A stretch of DNA of 64,000 bases from Sinorhizobium saheli (GCF_001651875.1 NZ_LNQB01000101.1:688-64687), one strand, 5' to 3'. Counted from the first letter of the stretch, positions 15,457 to 26,225 are shown. A program made the numbers and translations. Notes: generated by a model not told the origin, from the sequence alone.

Positions 15457-16743
15457 ATGGATCGCTGGCAGGCGATGCGCATCTTCGTGCAGGTGGTGGA
15501 GAGCGGCGGCTTTGCGCCTGCCGCCAAGCTGCTGCACACGAGCCCGCCGTCGGTGACGCGGGCGATCGCTAAGCTTGAAGCGCAGATCGGCACGCGGCTC
15601 CTCGTTCGCACCACCCGGTCGCTGAAACTGACGGCGGCCGGCGAGGGCTATTTCGCCGATTGCCGGCGCATCCTCGCCGAGATCGCCGAGGCGGAAGCCA
15701 ATGCGGCGGGCAGCTTCACGCAGCCGGCGGGGCTGCTCACGGTGACGGCGCCGGCACTGTTCGGGCGCATTCATGTGCTTCCCGTCATTCTCGATTTCCT
15801 CGATCTCCACCCGGCGATGCAGGTGAGGACCGTGTTCGTCGACCGCGTGACCAATCTTGTTGAAGAAGGGCTGGATGTCGCGATCCGCATCGCGGCGCTT
15901 CCCGCCTCGGGTCTGATTGCCCGCCGCGTCGGTTCGATCAGGCAGGTGCTCTGCGGCTCGCCGGATTATTTCGCCCGTTTTGGCGAGCCTGAGCGGCCGC
16001 AGGACCTTGAGCGTCACCGCATGATCGGACGCGACGGCCTGTTCGGTCATTCCGAGTGGCTTTTCGGGCGCGACAGCAGCATTCGCGTGCCGACCAGCGC
16101 CCGCCTCGTCGTCAACACCAACGACGCGGCCATTGCTGCCGCCGTGGCCGGCTGGGGACTGTCGCGCTTCCATTCCTACCAGGTGGCGCCGGAGATCGAC
16201 GCCGGCCGGCTCAAGGTGGTGCTGGCCGACTATGAGCGTGAGCCGGTGCCGATCCACATCGTGCACGCGGAAGGCCGCAAGGTGTCGGCCCGGGTGCGTG
16301 CCTTCGTGGATTTCGCCGCCGAGCGCCTCCGGCGCCGTCCGGGCGCGAATGCGGAGCTTTGGGAAGGCGGATCACGAGCCGGCGAGACGCCGTCTTCTGC
16401 AAAACGCTTGCAGCAGCGCCGCGGCGACCAGTGCCACGGCGGAGAGGCCGGCCGACAGGTAGAGCGCGCCGCGATCGCCGAAATGCTCGGCGACGAAAGC
16501 ATAGATGACGGGCGCCGTCGCCGAGAGGGCAAAGCTCGGGGCGATGAGGCGTCCGACCACGGTGCCGTAGGTCCGATAATCGAAGAGGACGAGCGGCAGG
16601 GTGCCGCGCGTGATCGTCAGCAGGCCATTGCCGACGCCGTAGAAGAAGGCGAAGACGATTGCCGCCACCATCGAAACGCCGGCGGCAAGACCGGCCGCGA
16701 AGGCGAAGGGCAGCACCAGCGTCGCGACCAAGTTGAGCGTTAG
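15457..16743 (+). CDS. LysR-family regulator with long 3' readthrough extension
   Basis: LysR-type regulator with an N-terminal winged helix (MRIFVQVVESGGFAPAAKLL, TSPPSVTRAIAKLEAQIGTR) and a substrate-binding domain (GLLTVTAPALFGRIHVLPVI, VDRVTNLVEEGLDVAIRIAA). LysR proteins of this type are about 300 residues, and recognisable sequence ends near residue 300 (about 16360). The frame nevertheless stays open to 16743, giving 428 residues. The extra 125 residues are charged and low-complexity, and lie antisense to the end of the MFS gene (16372-17562). The normal stop seems to have been lost by mutation or a frameshift. It is divergent from the GST-PNPOx pair, its probable target. Confidence 0.85.
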   Translation: MDRWQAMRIFVQVVESGGFAPAAKLLHTSPPSVTRAIAKLEAQIGTRLLVRTTRSLKLTAAGEGYFADCRRILAEIAEAEANAAGSFTQPAGLLTVTAPALFGRIHVLPVILDFLDLHPAMQVRTVFVDRVTNLVEEGLDVAIRIAALPASGLIARRVGSIRQVLCGSPDYFARFGEPERPQDLERHRMIGRDGLFGHSEWLFGRDSSIRVPTSARLVVNTNDAAIAAAVAGWGLSRFHSYQVAPEIDAGRLKVVLADYEREPVPIHIVHAEGRKVSARVRAFVDFAAERLRRRPGANAELWEGGSRAGETPSSAKRLQQRRGDQCHGGEAGRQVERAAIAEMLGDESIDDGRRRREGKARGDEASDHGAVGPIIEEDERQGAARDRQQAIADAVEEGEDDCRHHRNAGGKTGREGEGQHQRRDQVER

Positions 16744-17562
16744 CGGATCGATCCTGCCGCCGGACAGCACCTCGCAGAGGCGGGCGAGCGACTGTCCGAC
16801 GCCGCGCAGCGAGGCGATCCAGACGGCTGCCGAGGCACTTAAGCCGAGACCGTTCAGGACGCCGATCATATGCGCGGCCATGCCGGCGTTCAGGAAGCTC
16901 GCGAGGCTCATGATGAGAGCATAGAGCCCGCCGAAGAGCGCGAGGTCCCGGCCGTCGGCCGCAAGGGGGAGGGAGCGGACGACCGTCTCGGCATCATGCG
17001 AGACGTCGGCGCGGCCCTCGGGGATCGAGAGGTAGAGCGGGATCGTCAAGAGGGCGAGACCGGCATAGATCACGACGGCGCCGCGCCAGCCGAAATGGTC
17101 GGCAAGCAGATGGCCGAGCGGCCAGAAGGTGCTGGAAGCGAGGCCGCCGAGGAGGGTGATCTCGGACATGGGGCGGCGCGCACGCGGACCGCCGAGCCGG
17201 GCAAGCGCCGCGAAGGCCGCATCGTAGAGCGTCAATCGCATGGCGACGCCGAGGAGCACCCAGGCTGCATAATAGACGGCCAGGCTTCGGGAGAGGGAGA
17301 GGAGGATGCATCCGGCCGCGGTGAGGAGCGCCCCGGCGACCATCGCCCGCCGTCCGCCCCGGCGGTCGACGAGCCGACCGACGAGTGGCGATGCCATGCC
17401 CATCACCAAGAGGGCCGCCGCAAAGCCGCCATGGACAACCTGCCGCGACCAGCCGAGATCGGCGGCGATGCGGTCGCCGAACACGCCGATCAGATAATAG
17501 GTGATGCCCCAGGCGATGAGCTGCCCGAATGCCAGGCAAAGGACGATTTTGCGGGGGATCAC
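16372..17562 (-). CDS. Major facilitator superfamily transporter
   Basis: A 396-residue MFS permease with about twelve hydrophobic segments, beginning IVLCLAFGQLIAWGITYYLI. The inter-helix motif SPLVGRLVDRRGGRRAMVAG follows TM2. I start at GTG 17562, whose GTGA overlaps the stop of the upstream GNAT gene by four bases, a coupled arrangement. A longer frame from 17640 lies inside that gene. The substrate is unknown; linkage to an acetyltransferase of the phosphinothricin-resistance type suggests export or detoxification of a small amine or amino-acid-like compound, but this is inference. The 3' end overlaps the extended LysR frame on the other strand. Confidence 0.88.
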   Translation of the reverse strand: MIPRKIVLCLAFGQLIAWGITYYLIGVFGDRIAADLGWSRQVVHGGFAAALLVMGMASPLVGRLVDRRGGRRAMVAGALLTAAGCILLSLSRSLAVYYAAWVLLGVAMRLTLYDAAFAALARLGGPRARRPMSEITLLGGLASSTFWPLGHLLADHFGWRGAVVIYAGLALLTIPLYLSIPEGRADVSHDAETVVRSLPLAADGRDLALFGGLYALIMSLASFLNAGMAAHMIGVLNGLGLSASAAVWIASLRGVGQSLARLCEVLSGGRIDPLTLNLVATLVLPFAFAAGLAAGVSMVAAIVFAFFYGVGNGLLTITRGTLPLVLFDYRTYGTVVGRLIAPSFALSATAPVIYAFVAEHFGDRGALYLSAGLSAVALVAAALLQAFCRRRRLAGS

Positions 17563-18152
17563 CGGGCGTCTTCCGGCCGAGAGGGAGCGGTCCCGTCGCC
17601 GTCCCCGAGCGGCCGCTGCATCAGCACCGTGTCCACCCATTGGCCGAGCTTGAACCCGACGGAGCGGAGTGTGCCGACGGGCTGAAAGCCCATGCGGCGA
17701 TGAAGCGCGATCGAGCCCGCATTGCCGCTGTTGCCGATGACGGCGAGCATCTGCCGCCAGGGCCCGCGCTCGCAGCGGGCGATGAGCTCCCGGAGCAGGG
17801 CGCTGCCGATGGCGCGCCCGCCGAAGCCATCGGCGACATAAACCGAATCCTCGATCGTGAAGCGGTAGGCGGGACGGGGCCGATAGGTCGACGCATAGGC
17901 GTAGCCGACGACCTGGCCGTCCAGTTCGGCGACCAGATAGGGTAGCCCGAGCGCGAGCACGGCGGCCCGGCGCGAAACCAGCTCATCGCAGGAGGGAGGG
18001 ACTTCCTCGAAGGTCGCGAGCCCATTCAGGACGTGCTCGGCGTAGATTTTCTGGACCGCGTCCATGTCCGCTTCATCGGCGTCGCGGACTACGAGCCGGC
18101 CCGCGCGCCCGGAGTTCGCCGATTCCTTCATGGTACTCTCGCCTGTCATCAT
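17559..18152 (-). CDS. GNAT acetyltransferase, phosphinothricin/methionine-sulfoximine type
   Basis: About 197 residues of the Pat/MnaT branch of GNAT N-acetyltransferases. Typical stretches are VRDADEADMDAVQKIYAEHV, LNGLATFEEVPPS, GYAYASTYRPRPAYRFTIED, SVYVADGFGGRAIGSALLRE (acetyl-CoA loop) and GNAGSIALHRRMGF. Relatives acetylate phosphinothricin, methionine sulfoximine or similar glutamate analogues. ATG codons at 18152, 18149 and 18131 are all possible; the first is preceded by AGAAGAGATCC. It is the first gene of a GNAT-MFS operon and is divergent from a LysR regulator at 18297. Confidence 0.88.
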   Translation of the reverse strand: MMTGESTMKESANSGRAGRLVVRDADEADMDAVQKIYAEHVLNGLATFEEVPPSCDELVSRRAAVLALGLPYLVAELDGQVVGYAYASTYRPRPAYRFTIEDSVYVADGFGGRAIGSALLRELIARCERGPWRQMLAVIGNSGNAGSIALHRRMGFQPVGTLRSVGFKLGQWVDTVLMQRPLGDGDGTAPSRPEDAR

Positions 18153-18296
18153 GGATCTCTTCTCGATAAGCCCGCCCGATGCCGCCCGCGAGCATCGCGG
18201 GGGAATCGCACCCTTCCGGCAGTCACTGCATCATCGCCGATCGCAATGCATAAAAGAAGCTTTGGAAAGTTATAAGGAGTATGAGAAATTCTTTGG

Positions 18297-19178
18297 ATGC
18301 AGAGTCTCAACCTCGACTATCTCAGGGCCTTCGTGACCGTGATCGAACAGGGCAGCTTCTCGGCTGCCGCCGAGCGGCTCGGGCTCACGCAGCCCGCCGT
18401 CAGCCTGCAGATCCGCCAGCTGGAAAAGAAACTCGGAACGGCGCTCATCGAGCGCGTCGGCCGCAATGCCAGGCCAACGGCCGCAGGCAGCGAACTGCTC
18501 GCCCATGCGGACCAAATTGCCAGCGCGGTCTCGTCGGCGATCGAGGCGGTGGGGCGCCATGCGAGCGGCGTCCTGGGCCGTGTCCGTCTCGGAACCGGCG
18601 CCACGGCCTGCATCTTCCTGCTGCCGTCCGTCCTCGGAACGCTGCGCCGGAACTATCCCAGCCTCGAAATCACCGTCACCACCGGCAATACGGCGGATGT
18701 CGTCAAGGCCATCGAGGAGAATATCATCGACATCGGCCTCGTGACCATGCCGGCGGCAGGCCGCATGCTGGAGATGACGCCGGTGCTCGACGACGAGTTC
18801 GTCGCCATCGCCCCCGAAGGCGTCGTCTTGCCGGACCGCGTAACGGCCGCGCGCCTGGCGGAGCTGCCGCTGCTTCTGTTCGAGCCCGGCGGCAACACGC
18901 GACGGATCGTCGACAGGTGGTTTGCCAGCAGCAACGTCCCCCTGAACCCGGCCATGTCGCTCGGCAGCGTCGAGGCGATCAAGGCGATGGTCGGTGCCGG
19001 CCTCGGCTGCTCGGTGCTGCCGGGCATGGCGGTGCCGGGGGAGAGACCGTCCGGCCTTGTGGTGCGGCCGCTCTCGCCGCGTCTTGATCGCCAGCTCGCC
19101 GTCGTGATCCGTCGCGACAAGCGCCTTTCGCGCGGCCTCAAGGTGACCTACGACGCGTTGCTCTCGCTGGCCGAATGA
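18297..19178 (+). CDS. LysR-family transcriptional regulator
   Basis: A 293-residue LysR protein. The helix-turn-helix lies at about residues 8-65 (FVTVIEQGSFSAAAERLGLT, QPAVSLQIRQLEKKLGTALI), followed by a linker and a co-inducer domain (GRVRLGTGATACIFLLPSVL, NIIDIGLVTMPAAGRMLEMT). It starts 145 bases from the divergent GNAT-MFS operon, the usual arrangement for a LysR regulator and its target. The region between them (18153-18296) is AT-richer than its surroundings. The effector is unknown. Confidence 0.9.
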   Translation: MQSLNLDYLRAFVTVIEQGSFSAAAERLGLTQPAVSLQIRQLEKKLGTALIERVGRNARPTAAGSELLAHADQIASAVSSAIEAVGRHASGVLGRVRLGTGATACIFLLPSVLGTLRRNYPSLEITVTTGNTADVVKAIEENIIDIGLVTMPAAGRMLEMTPVLDDEFVAIAPEGVVLPDRVTAARLAELPLLLFEPGGNTRRIVDRWFASSNVPLNPAMSLGSVEAIKAMVGAGLGCSVLPGMAVPGERPSGLVVRPLSPRLDRQLAVVIRRDKRLSRGLKVTYDALLSLAE

Positions 19179-19283
19179 TCCGCGTCACTGATCGCGCTTC
19201 TGTGGCTCCCAAGTCTGTTCTGGTAGGATCTGACCGGTGAGATTGCGGCTCTTGCCGCGATTGTCATCCGAAGGAGCAAGGCT

Positions 19284-19664
19284 ATGCAGGATATGGTGAA
19301 TGTTCGATACATCGTCGACGATGTCGAGGCGGCTGTTTCCTGGTATCAACGACTTCTGGGCTTCGAACTGATCTCGAACCACGCGCCGGCCTTCGCGGAC
19401 ATCAAACGCGGGGCGCTCCGCCTCCTTGTCAGCGGCCCGAAAAGCTCGGCGGGGCGTGCGATGGCCGATGGCGAGCGTCCGGTTCCCGGCGGCTGGAACC
19501 GCATCCATCTCGTCGTCGACGACCTTGCGGATGAGATGAAGCGGCTCGAAGAAGCCGGAGCCCGCTTTCGCAACGAGGTTGTTTCCGGCCCCGGCGGACA
19601 GCAGGTTCTGCTTATCGATCCGTCGGGGAACCTGGTGGAGCTGTTCCAGCCCGCCGGGAAATAG
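19284..19664 (+). CDS. VOC-family (glyoxalase/bleomycin-resistance fold) protein
   Basis: A 126-residue vicinal-oxygen-chelate protein with the paired beta-alpha-beta-beta-beta modules: VRYIVDDVEAAVSWYQRLLG at the start, then IHLVVDDLADEMKRLEEAG, and GGQQVLLIDPSGNLVELFQP at the end. Likely metal ligands include the His of IHLVVDD and the Glu of LVELFQP. The family covers lyases, dioxygenases and resistance proteins, and the substrate cannot be read from the sequence. Start ATG 19284 with AAGGAG at 19271-19276. It stands alone, convergent with lacK. Confidence 0.85.
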   Translation: MQDMVNVRYIVDDVEAAVSWYQRLLGFELISNHAPAFADIKRGALRLLVSGPKSSAGRAMADGERPVPGGWNRIHLVVDDLADEMKRLEEAGARFRNEVVSGPGGQQVLLIDPSGNLVELFQPAGK

Positions 19665-19707
19665 ACGCGGTGCGTCATGAGCCGCGTCTCGGCATCCTGA
19701 AGCGGGG

Positions 19708-20774
<1,067 letters not shown>

Positions 20775-20778
<4 letters not shown>

Positions 20779-23042
20779 GCGCTCGCCGCTCCTTCGGCCG
20801 TGGCGGAGAGCTCGAGCTTCGCCGTGCCCAGCCGCGACGATGCGACGCCGAGGCGAATCGCGCCGGCGGTGCCCGTCGATTCCAGCCAGAAGCCGGTCGT
20901 GCCACCCTGGAAAACCAGCCGCGCCGGTCCGATCAGCCGCGCCGGACCCTCGACGGTGATGTCGACGGCATCGTTCAGGAAGGGCAGGATATTGCCGACC
21001 TGGTCGAGCGCGCGAACGATTACGCGGACGCTGTCGCGCCCCTCGGCGCTGATCGTCTTGCTGTCGGCCTTGACCTCGAGCGTCATCGGCACCGGATCGG
21101 CGACCATCCTGAGGTGGGCCGCCGGCTTGCCGCCGATGAAACCGCTGAATTCGGCGCTTTCCCACTTCATGCCCCAGACACCGAGCTCGTCCTTGGTGAA
21201 GTGGCGGTGGTCGATGACGACTGGCGCATGCGGCAGGTGCGGGAAGTTCTCGCGGTCCGGGCGAACGCGCTTGGTGAGCGAACCGTATTTGAGCTCCACC
21301 TCGTCGCAATTGGTGAGCACGATCAGGGGCAGCACGCCGCCGATGTTGCGCTCGCCGCGTGCCCAGAAGGTGACCGGCTTCATCACCACTTCTTCCGACG
21401 GATCGCATTGGCTTGCATAGACGTAGGCCGCGAATTTCGGCTCGCGGAACATGTCCATGACGCCGTGGTAGCAGATGCGGTCGCCGGAGCCGAAATCCTT
21501 GTGGGTGTTGTAGTCGAACATGCACCAGCCGATCGCGCCGGAGATGCTTGGGTCCGCATGGGCGGCGTTCAGCACCTCCAGATGCCGGCGGACATGCTCG
21601 GCCTGCCGCTGCTCCTGATCATAGATCTTCGTCGGATACATGTGGCCGCCGAATTCGGTGATGAGGTAGGGCACCTTGCGGGAAAGCCCGGTGCATTCCT
21701 GCTGCGGGCGCAACGCCGTGCGCGGCCGGTTGGCGCCCGGCAGTTCCTCGTTGCCGAGGATGAAGTCGTTCATCGTATAGACGTCTTCGAGGAACTCGCT
21801 GTCGGTGATGTAGCGCACGCCGCCCGTCTGCCGGGTCGGGTCGAGCTCGCGGGCGAGGCGGTTCGTCTCGACGTAGAAATCGTGCGAATCCTGCGACTCG
21901 TTGATCCTGACGCCCCAGATGACGATCGAGGGATGGTTCCAGTCGCGCTCGATCATCCGGCGCACGTTCAGGATCGCTTCCCGTTTCCAGGCCTCGCCGC
22001 CGATATGCTGCCAGCCGGGGATTTCCTCGAAGACCAGAAGGCCGATGCGGTCGCAATGGTCGAGGAACCACTTCGACTGCGGGTAATGCGAGGTGCGGAC
22101 GAGGTTGCAGTGAAGCGTGTGCTTCAAGAGTTCCGCGTCGCGCTCCTGGGCGCTGCGCCCCATGGCGTAGCCGACATAGGGGAAGGACTGGTGGCGGTTG
22201 AGGCCGCGGATCTTGAGCGGCCGGCCGTTCAGCCGGAAGCCCTCGGTGGTGAATTCCGCCGTGCGGAAGCCGAAATGGGATGTGAGGCGGTCACGCCCCC
22301 GGTCCGTCCGCAGCTGCACCTCGATCTGGTAGCGGATGGGCGCGTCGATGTCCCAGAGCGACAGCCCCGCAAGGCCGGTCATGTCGAGCGTCACGTCTTC
22401 GCCGCTGGTCTCGCCAACCGCCTCGGCGAGCAGCGCGCCGTCCGCATCCCTCAACAGCGCCGTTACCGTGCCGGCAAAGGCAAGCCCCTGCGGATTGGAA
22501 AGATCGCAGCGGACCGAGACGGATTTCCTGTCGGAAAGCACGTCGCGCGTCTCGATCTTGATATTGGCGATCGAGACGGCGTCCGTGACTTTCAGCCAGA
22601 CGTCGCGATAGATGCCGGCATAGGTCAGATAGTCGATCCGGCCGCCGAAGGGCGGAATCTCCGGGTTCTCGCTGCCGTCGATCTTGACGGTGATCAGGTT
22701 GTCGCCATCACGGAGCTTGCCGGTCAGCCGCGCCTCGAAGGGCGTGTAGCCGTCCTTGTGCGCGATGATCTCTTCGCCGTTCAAGTAGACGACGGCATCG
22801 GCCATCGCGGCGTCGAAGACGAGCGAGACCTCGCGGCCGGCGAAATCCGGGTGCCAGGCGATGACCTTCTGATAGGTGAAGGCGCGCTGGTAGGAGGTCT
22901 CGTCGAAATAGTTGAACGGCAGCTCGACCGCATTGTGCGGCAGGCTCACGGCGGTGCCGGCCTTGAGCCTGCCGGCGTCGGCGGGGTCGAAGCCTTCGGA
23001 AAAGACCCATGAATCATTGAAGGAAGTAACAGAGCGCATCAT
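20775..23042 (-). CDS. lacZ: Glycoside hydrolase family 2 beta-galactosidase
   Basis: A 755-residue GH2 enzyme. The N-terminal sugar-binding jelly roll (residues about 1-165) includes [20 protein letters not shown] sequence. An immunoglobulin-like domain and the TIM barrel follow. The barrel has [36 protein letters not shown] and [17 protein letters not shown], where the Asn-Glu pair carries the acid/base. LITEFGGHM holds the nucleophile Glu. C-terminal Ig-like domains follow. No signal peptide is seen, so it hydrolyses imported beta-galactosides in the cytoplasm. It starts at ATG 23042, five bases after the lacG stop at 23048, with AGGAACG upstream. It sits between the permeases and the ATPase in one operon. 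Confidence 0.92.
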
Positions 23043-23047
23043 CGTTC

Positions 23048-23869
23048 CTATTTGACTGAGCCCAGCATGCCCTGGACGAACTGGCGTTGCATGAAGAAGA
23101 AGACGGCAAGCGTCGGCAGCGTCGCCAGGATGGTGCCGACCATCACCACGCCGTAATCGGGGTAGTAGGCGGAGGCGAGCGACGAGATGACCAGCGTAAT
23201 CGTCTTCGTCTCGTTGGACTGCAGCACGATCAGCGGCCAGAGATAATTGTTCCACGCGGTCATGAAGACGATGATGAAGGCCGCCGCATAGGTCGAGCGC
23301 ATCACCGGCACGTAGATGAAGAGGAAGATCTGCCATTCCTTCAGCCCATCGACCTTGGCGGCGTCGCGCAGCTCGGACGGGAAGGCCTTGGTGCTCTGGC
23401 GGAAGTAGAAGATGACGAAGGCCGAGCCGATCGAGGGCAGGACGACCGCGATATGGGTGTTGATGAGCCCCGCCTTGCCCATCATGATGAAGAGCGGGAT
23501 CATCAGCGCGGCGAAGGGGATCATCAGCGTGAGCAGCATCGCGCGATAGACCCGTTCGCGATGGCGTGAGCGGAACATCTCGAAGCCGTAGCCGGCAAGC
23601 GACGAGACGGCGAGCGTCAGCACCGTCGCAAAGATCGCGACCTTCGCCGAGTTCCAGAAGACGAGCGGTACGTTCACGGTGGTGAAGAATTTGCCGACGT
23701 TCGCCGTGAATGCTTCGCCCGGCAGGATCCTGCCCTTGATGATGTCGATCGAGGAATTGCTGGCGCCGAGCACCATCCAGATGAAGGGGAAGATGGAGAG
23801 GAAGGCCATCAGCCCGAGAAAGCCGTAGGTAAACGTCGCGGTGGCGATGCGTCCAATGCCGTTTTTCAT
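23048..23869 (-). CDS. lacG: Sugar ABC transporter permease LacG (MalG type)
   Basis: A 273-residue inner-membrane permease with six hydrophobic segments. The cytoplasmic EAA loop that contacts the ATPase is visible as ELRDAAKVDGLKEWQIF at about residues 180-196. It begins with a basic stretch, then FTYGFLGLMAFLSIFPFIWM. The ATG at 23869 overlaps the lacF stop by four bases. It pairs with LacF to form the transmembrane channel for the sugar delivered by LacE. Confidence 0.92.
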   Translation of the reverse strand: MKNGIGRIATATFTYGFLGLMAFLSIFPFIWMVLGASNSSIDIIKGRILPGEAFTANVGKFFTTVNVPLVFWNSAKVAIFATVLTLAVSSLAGYGFEMFRSRHRERVYRAMLLTLMIPFAALMIPLFIMMGKAGLINTHIAVVLPSIGSAFVIFYFRQSTKAFPSELRDAAKVDGLKEWQIFLFIYVPVMRSTYAAAFIIVFMTAWNNYLWPLIVLQSNETKTITLVISSLASAYYPDYGVVMVGTILATLPTLAVFFFMQRQFVQGMLGSVK

Positions 23870-24765
23870 CGGTCGCGCTCCCTTGCGGCGTAGAACTGGA
23901 TGCAGGCGAGCAGCGCGACGAGGATGACGATGACGTAGGAGACCGTCGCCGCATAGCCGAAACTCGGCATGAAGCGGAAGGTGAGATTGTAGATGTAGAG
24001 CGAGAGCGTCAGCGTCGCGTTGGAGGGGCCGCCCTTGCCCTCGGTGAGGTTGTAGACCTCGTCGAAAAGCTGCAGTGTGCCGATTGTCGAGATAACGGTG
24101 GTGAAGAGGATGACCGGCTTCAGGAGCGGAATGGTGATGTGGGTGAAGCGGGCCCAGGCGGGGACGCCGTCGATGCGGGCGACCTCGTAGATCGACCGGT
24201 CGATGTTCTGCAGCGCCGCGAGGTAGAAGATCATGTTGTAGCCGGTCCAGCGCCAGGTGATGGCGATGATGACGAGCGTCTTCGCCCAGAAGGGATGCGT
24301 CAGCCACGGGATGGGCGACGATATGATGCCGACCGCCGCAAGCGTCGAATTGACGATGCCGTCGATCGCGAACATGCCCTTGAAGAGAACCGAATAGGCG
24401 ACGAGGGAGGTGACGCAAGGCAGGAAGATCGCCGTGCGGAAAAGCCCCCGGCCGACGAGGCGCGGGTTGTTGAGGAGCGAGGCGAGGATCAGCGCCAGCA
24501 GGATCATGATCGGCACCTGCACGACGAAATAGGTCATCGTGTTGGTGAGCGCCTTGATGAAGACCGGATCGTTCCAGAGCCGAACGATGTTGGCGAAGCC
24601 CGCGAACTTCATCATCATGCCGCGGCCGGACTGGAATGACATCCAGAGCGACCAGGCGATCGGATAGATCATGAAGAGGGCGATGAGCCCGAGTGCCGGC
24701 GCGACGAACAGCCAGCCATTGACGTCATAGTATCGGCCGATGCCGCCGCGGCGTGCGAGAGCCAT
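23866..24765 (-). CDS. lacF: Sugar ABC transporter permease LacF (MalF type)
   Basis: A 299-residue permease with six membrane segments, starting YYDVNGWLFVAPALGLIALF. The EAA loop appears as SIYEVARIDGVPAWARF at about residues 198-214. I prefer ATG 24765; a TTG at 24771 is in frame. The 79 bases between lacE and lacF contain a small hairpin (CGTGGC / GCCACG, 24797-24813). Such elements often lower expression of permeases relative to the binding protein. It works with LacG. Confidence 0.92.
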   Translation of the reverse strand: MALARRGGIGRYYDVNGWLFVAPALGLIALFMIYPIAWSLWMSFQSGRGMMMKFAGFANIVRLWNDPVFIKALTNTMTYFVVQVPIMILLALILASLLNNPRLVGRGLFRTAIFLPCVTSLVAYSVLFKGMFAIDGIVNSTLAAVGIISSPIPWLTHPFWAKTLVIIAITWRWTGYNMIFYLAALQNIDRSIYEVARIDGVPAWARFTHITIPLLKPVILFTTVISTIGTLQLFDEVYNLTEGKGGPSNATLTLSLYIYNLTFRFMPSFGYAATVSYVIVILVALLACIQFYAARERDR

Positions 24766-24844
24766 CGTCAACCCCGTGATAGCAAGGATGGTTGGCCGTG
24801 GCTCATCGCCACGACCGGAAGCGGGTAGAGGTCGGATGCGCCGC

Positions 24845-26119
24845 CTACTGGATCTGGCCGCTGATCTCGGAGTCGATCGCCTTCAGTACCTCGTCGACGG
24901 GCGTTCCCTGGGTGATCGCCGGCAGTTGCGCGGTGACGGCGGTGTCGGCCTCGTTGGTGAAGACGCCGTAGTTGACCGAGGGAACCTTCGACAGCCAGTC
25001 GGAGAAGGTCTGCCAGACCTTCTCGCCGCCGAAGAACGGGTCGGCAGCCTCGTAGGCCGCGCCGCCCCGGGCGGCGAGCAGCGTGCCGACGGCGCCGCGC
25101 TCCTGCAGGATCTTCTGGTAGAAATCGATGTCCTTGCCGTAGATCTCGTTCAGGAAGTCGATCGCCTCGGCTTTCTCGGCGGAGCTCTCAAGCACATACC
25201 AGCTCGATCCGCCAAGGTTCGAGGCATGGGTGGCACCGTCGACGGCAAGCGCCGGGATCGGGGCGACGCCCCATTTGCCGGCCTGGTCCGGCTGTGCCTT
25301 GACGGTGCCGGTGATCCACACGCCGGTCACGACCGTCGCGACATCGCCGGACGTGAAGGTGCCGACCCAGTCGGTCCAGCCGTTGGCGGGCTTGTAGATA
25401 TCGGCCTGCATGATCTTGCCGACGGTCTCGAGCGCCGCCTTCAGCGCCGCATTGCCGGTGATGTTCGGCTTGCCTTCCTTGTCGAAATACCATTGCCCGG
25501 CCGACTGCATCATGATGCGGACGATGCCGGCATCGTTCGGGTCGAGGCCCATCATCTTCTTGCCGGTCTTCGCCTCGACCTGCTTGCCGATCTCGATGAA
25601 GCGGTCCCAGGTGAGGTTCTGCATGTCCTCCGGCTTGAACCCGGCCTGTTCGAGGTAGTCCTTGCGGTAGTAGAGGCCGGTGACGCCGGAATCGAAAGGC
25701 ATGCCGTAGACCTGACCGTCCACGGTCATCACCTCGGCCTTGTAGGGAGCGAAACCGGAATAGTCGACGGTGCCGGAGAGTGGCGCGAAGGCGCCGGGGA
25801 AGGATTGCAGGTATTTCTGCGCGCCGTAGTCCTCGATGAGGACGATGTCGGGCAGCGCGTCGGCGGTCCCGGATGCGAGACCCGTCTGCAGCTTCTGCTC
25901 GACGTCGGTCTTGGCGAAATCGACGACATTGAAGGTGACGTCCGGATGCGTCTTCGTGTAGCGGGCGCCCGCCTCCTTCATGATCGCCACGTTGAAATTC
26001 GGATCCCAGCACCAGATGGTGATTTCCTTGGCCTCGGCGGCAGTCACCGCCAGGAAGCTTGCGCCCGCCAAAGCGAGGCCGGCGATACGCGGCAGATAGG
26101 CACGCGCCAGATTGTCCAT
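24845..26119 (-). CDS. lacE: Extracellular sugar-binding protein LacE
   Basis: A 424-residue periplasmic binding protein of the family 1 (MalE-like) type. The signal peptide is hydrophobic at about residues 12-28 with AEA cleavage near residue 30, then KEITIWCWDPNFN begins the mature protein. The family pattern is seen in DIVLIEDYGAQKYLQSFPGA, PFDSGVTGLYYRKDYLEQAG and TWDRFIEIGKQVEAKTGKK. The ATG at 26119 follows GGGAGGAA. It is the first gene of lacEFGZK. Between it and the divergent vapB lies an AGTAAA-type palindrome that I propose as the LacR operator. The beta-galactoside specificity is inferred from lacZ in the operon. Confidence 0.9.
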   Translation of the reverse strand: MDNLARAYLPRIAGLALAGASFLAVTAAEAKEITIWCWDPNFNVAIMKEAGARYTKTHPDVTFNVVDFAKTDVEQKLQTGLASGTADALPDIVLIEDYGAQKYLQSFPGAFAPLSGTVDYSGFAPYKAEVMTVDGQVYGMPFDSGVTGLYYRKDYLEQAGFKPEDMQNLTWDRFIEIGKQVEAKTGKKMMGLDPNDAGIVRIMMQSAGQWYFDKEGKPNITGNAALKAALETVGKIMQADIYKPANGWTDWVGTFTSGDVATVVTGVWITGTVKAQPDQAGKWGVAPIPALAVDGATHASNLGGSSWYVLESSAEKAEAIDFLNEIYGKDIDFYQKILQERGAVGTLLAARGGAAYEAADPFFGGEKVWQTFSDWLSKVPSVNYGVFTNEADTAVTAQLPAITQGTPVDEVLKAIDSEISGQIQ

Positions 26120-26211
26120 TGATTCCTCCCTCAATGTTCGTTCCCCGAGACAGGTCCTCTCTGTCTCGGGGAGGGAGTATTTCTCAAAATTTCGGCGGAG
26201 GCAATATTTTC

Positions 26212-26225
26212 AGTAAATTTTTACT
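26212..26225. promoter_or_regulatory. Candidate LacR operator at the lac operon
   Basis: AGTAAATTTTTACT is a near-perfect 14-base palindrome with one mismatch, 93 bases upstream of the lacE start. A closely similar element (AGTAAAATTTTATC) lies at 28067-28080 just upstream of the lacI-type gene. Recurrence at the regulator and at its presumed target suggests a shared operator. Confidence 0.5.

Noticed and set aside
21114-23012. 632-codon plus-strand frame opposite lacZ
   Set aside because: Shadow of lacZ; the GH2 catalytic motifs are on the minus strand.
24740-26122. 460-codon plus-strand frame opposite lacE
   Set aside because: Antisense to an unambiguous sugar-binding protein; composition is typical of a shadow frame.
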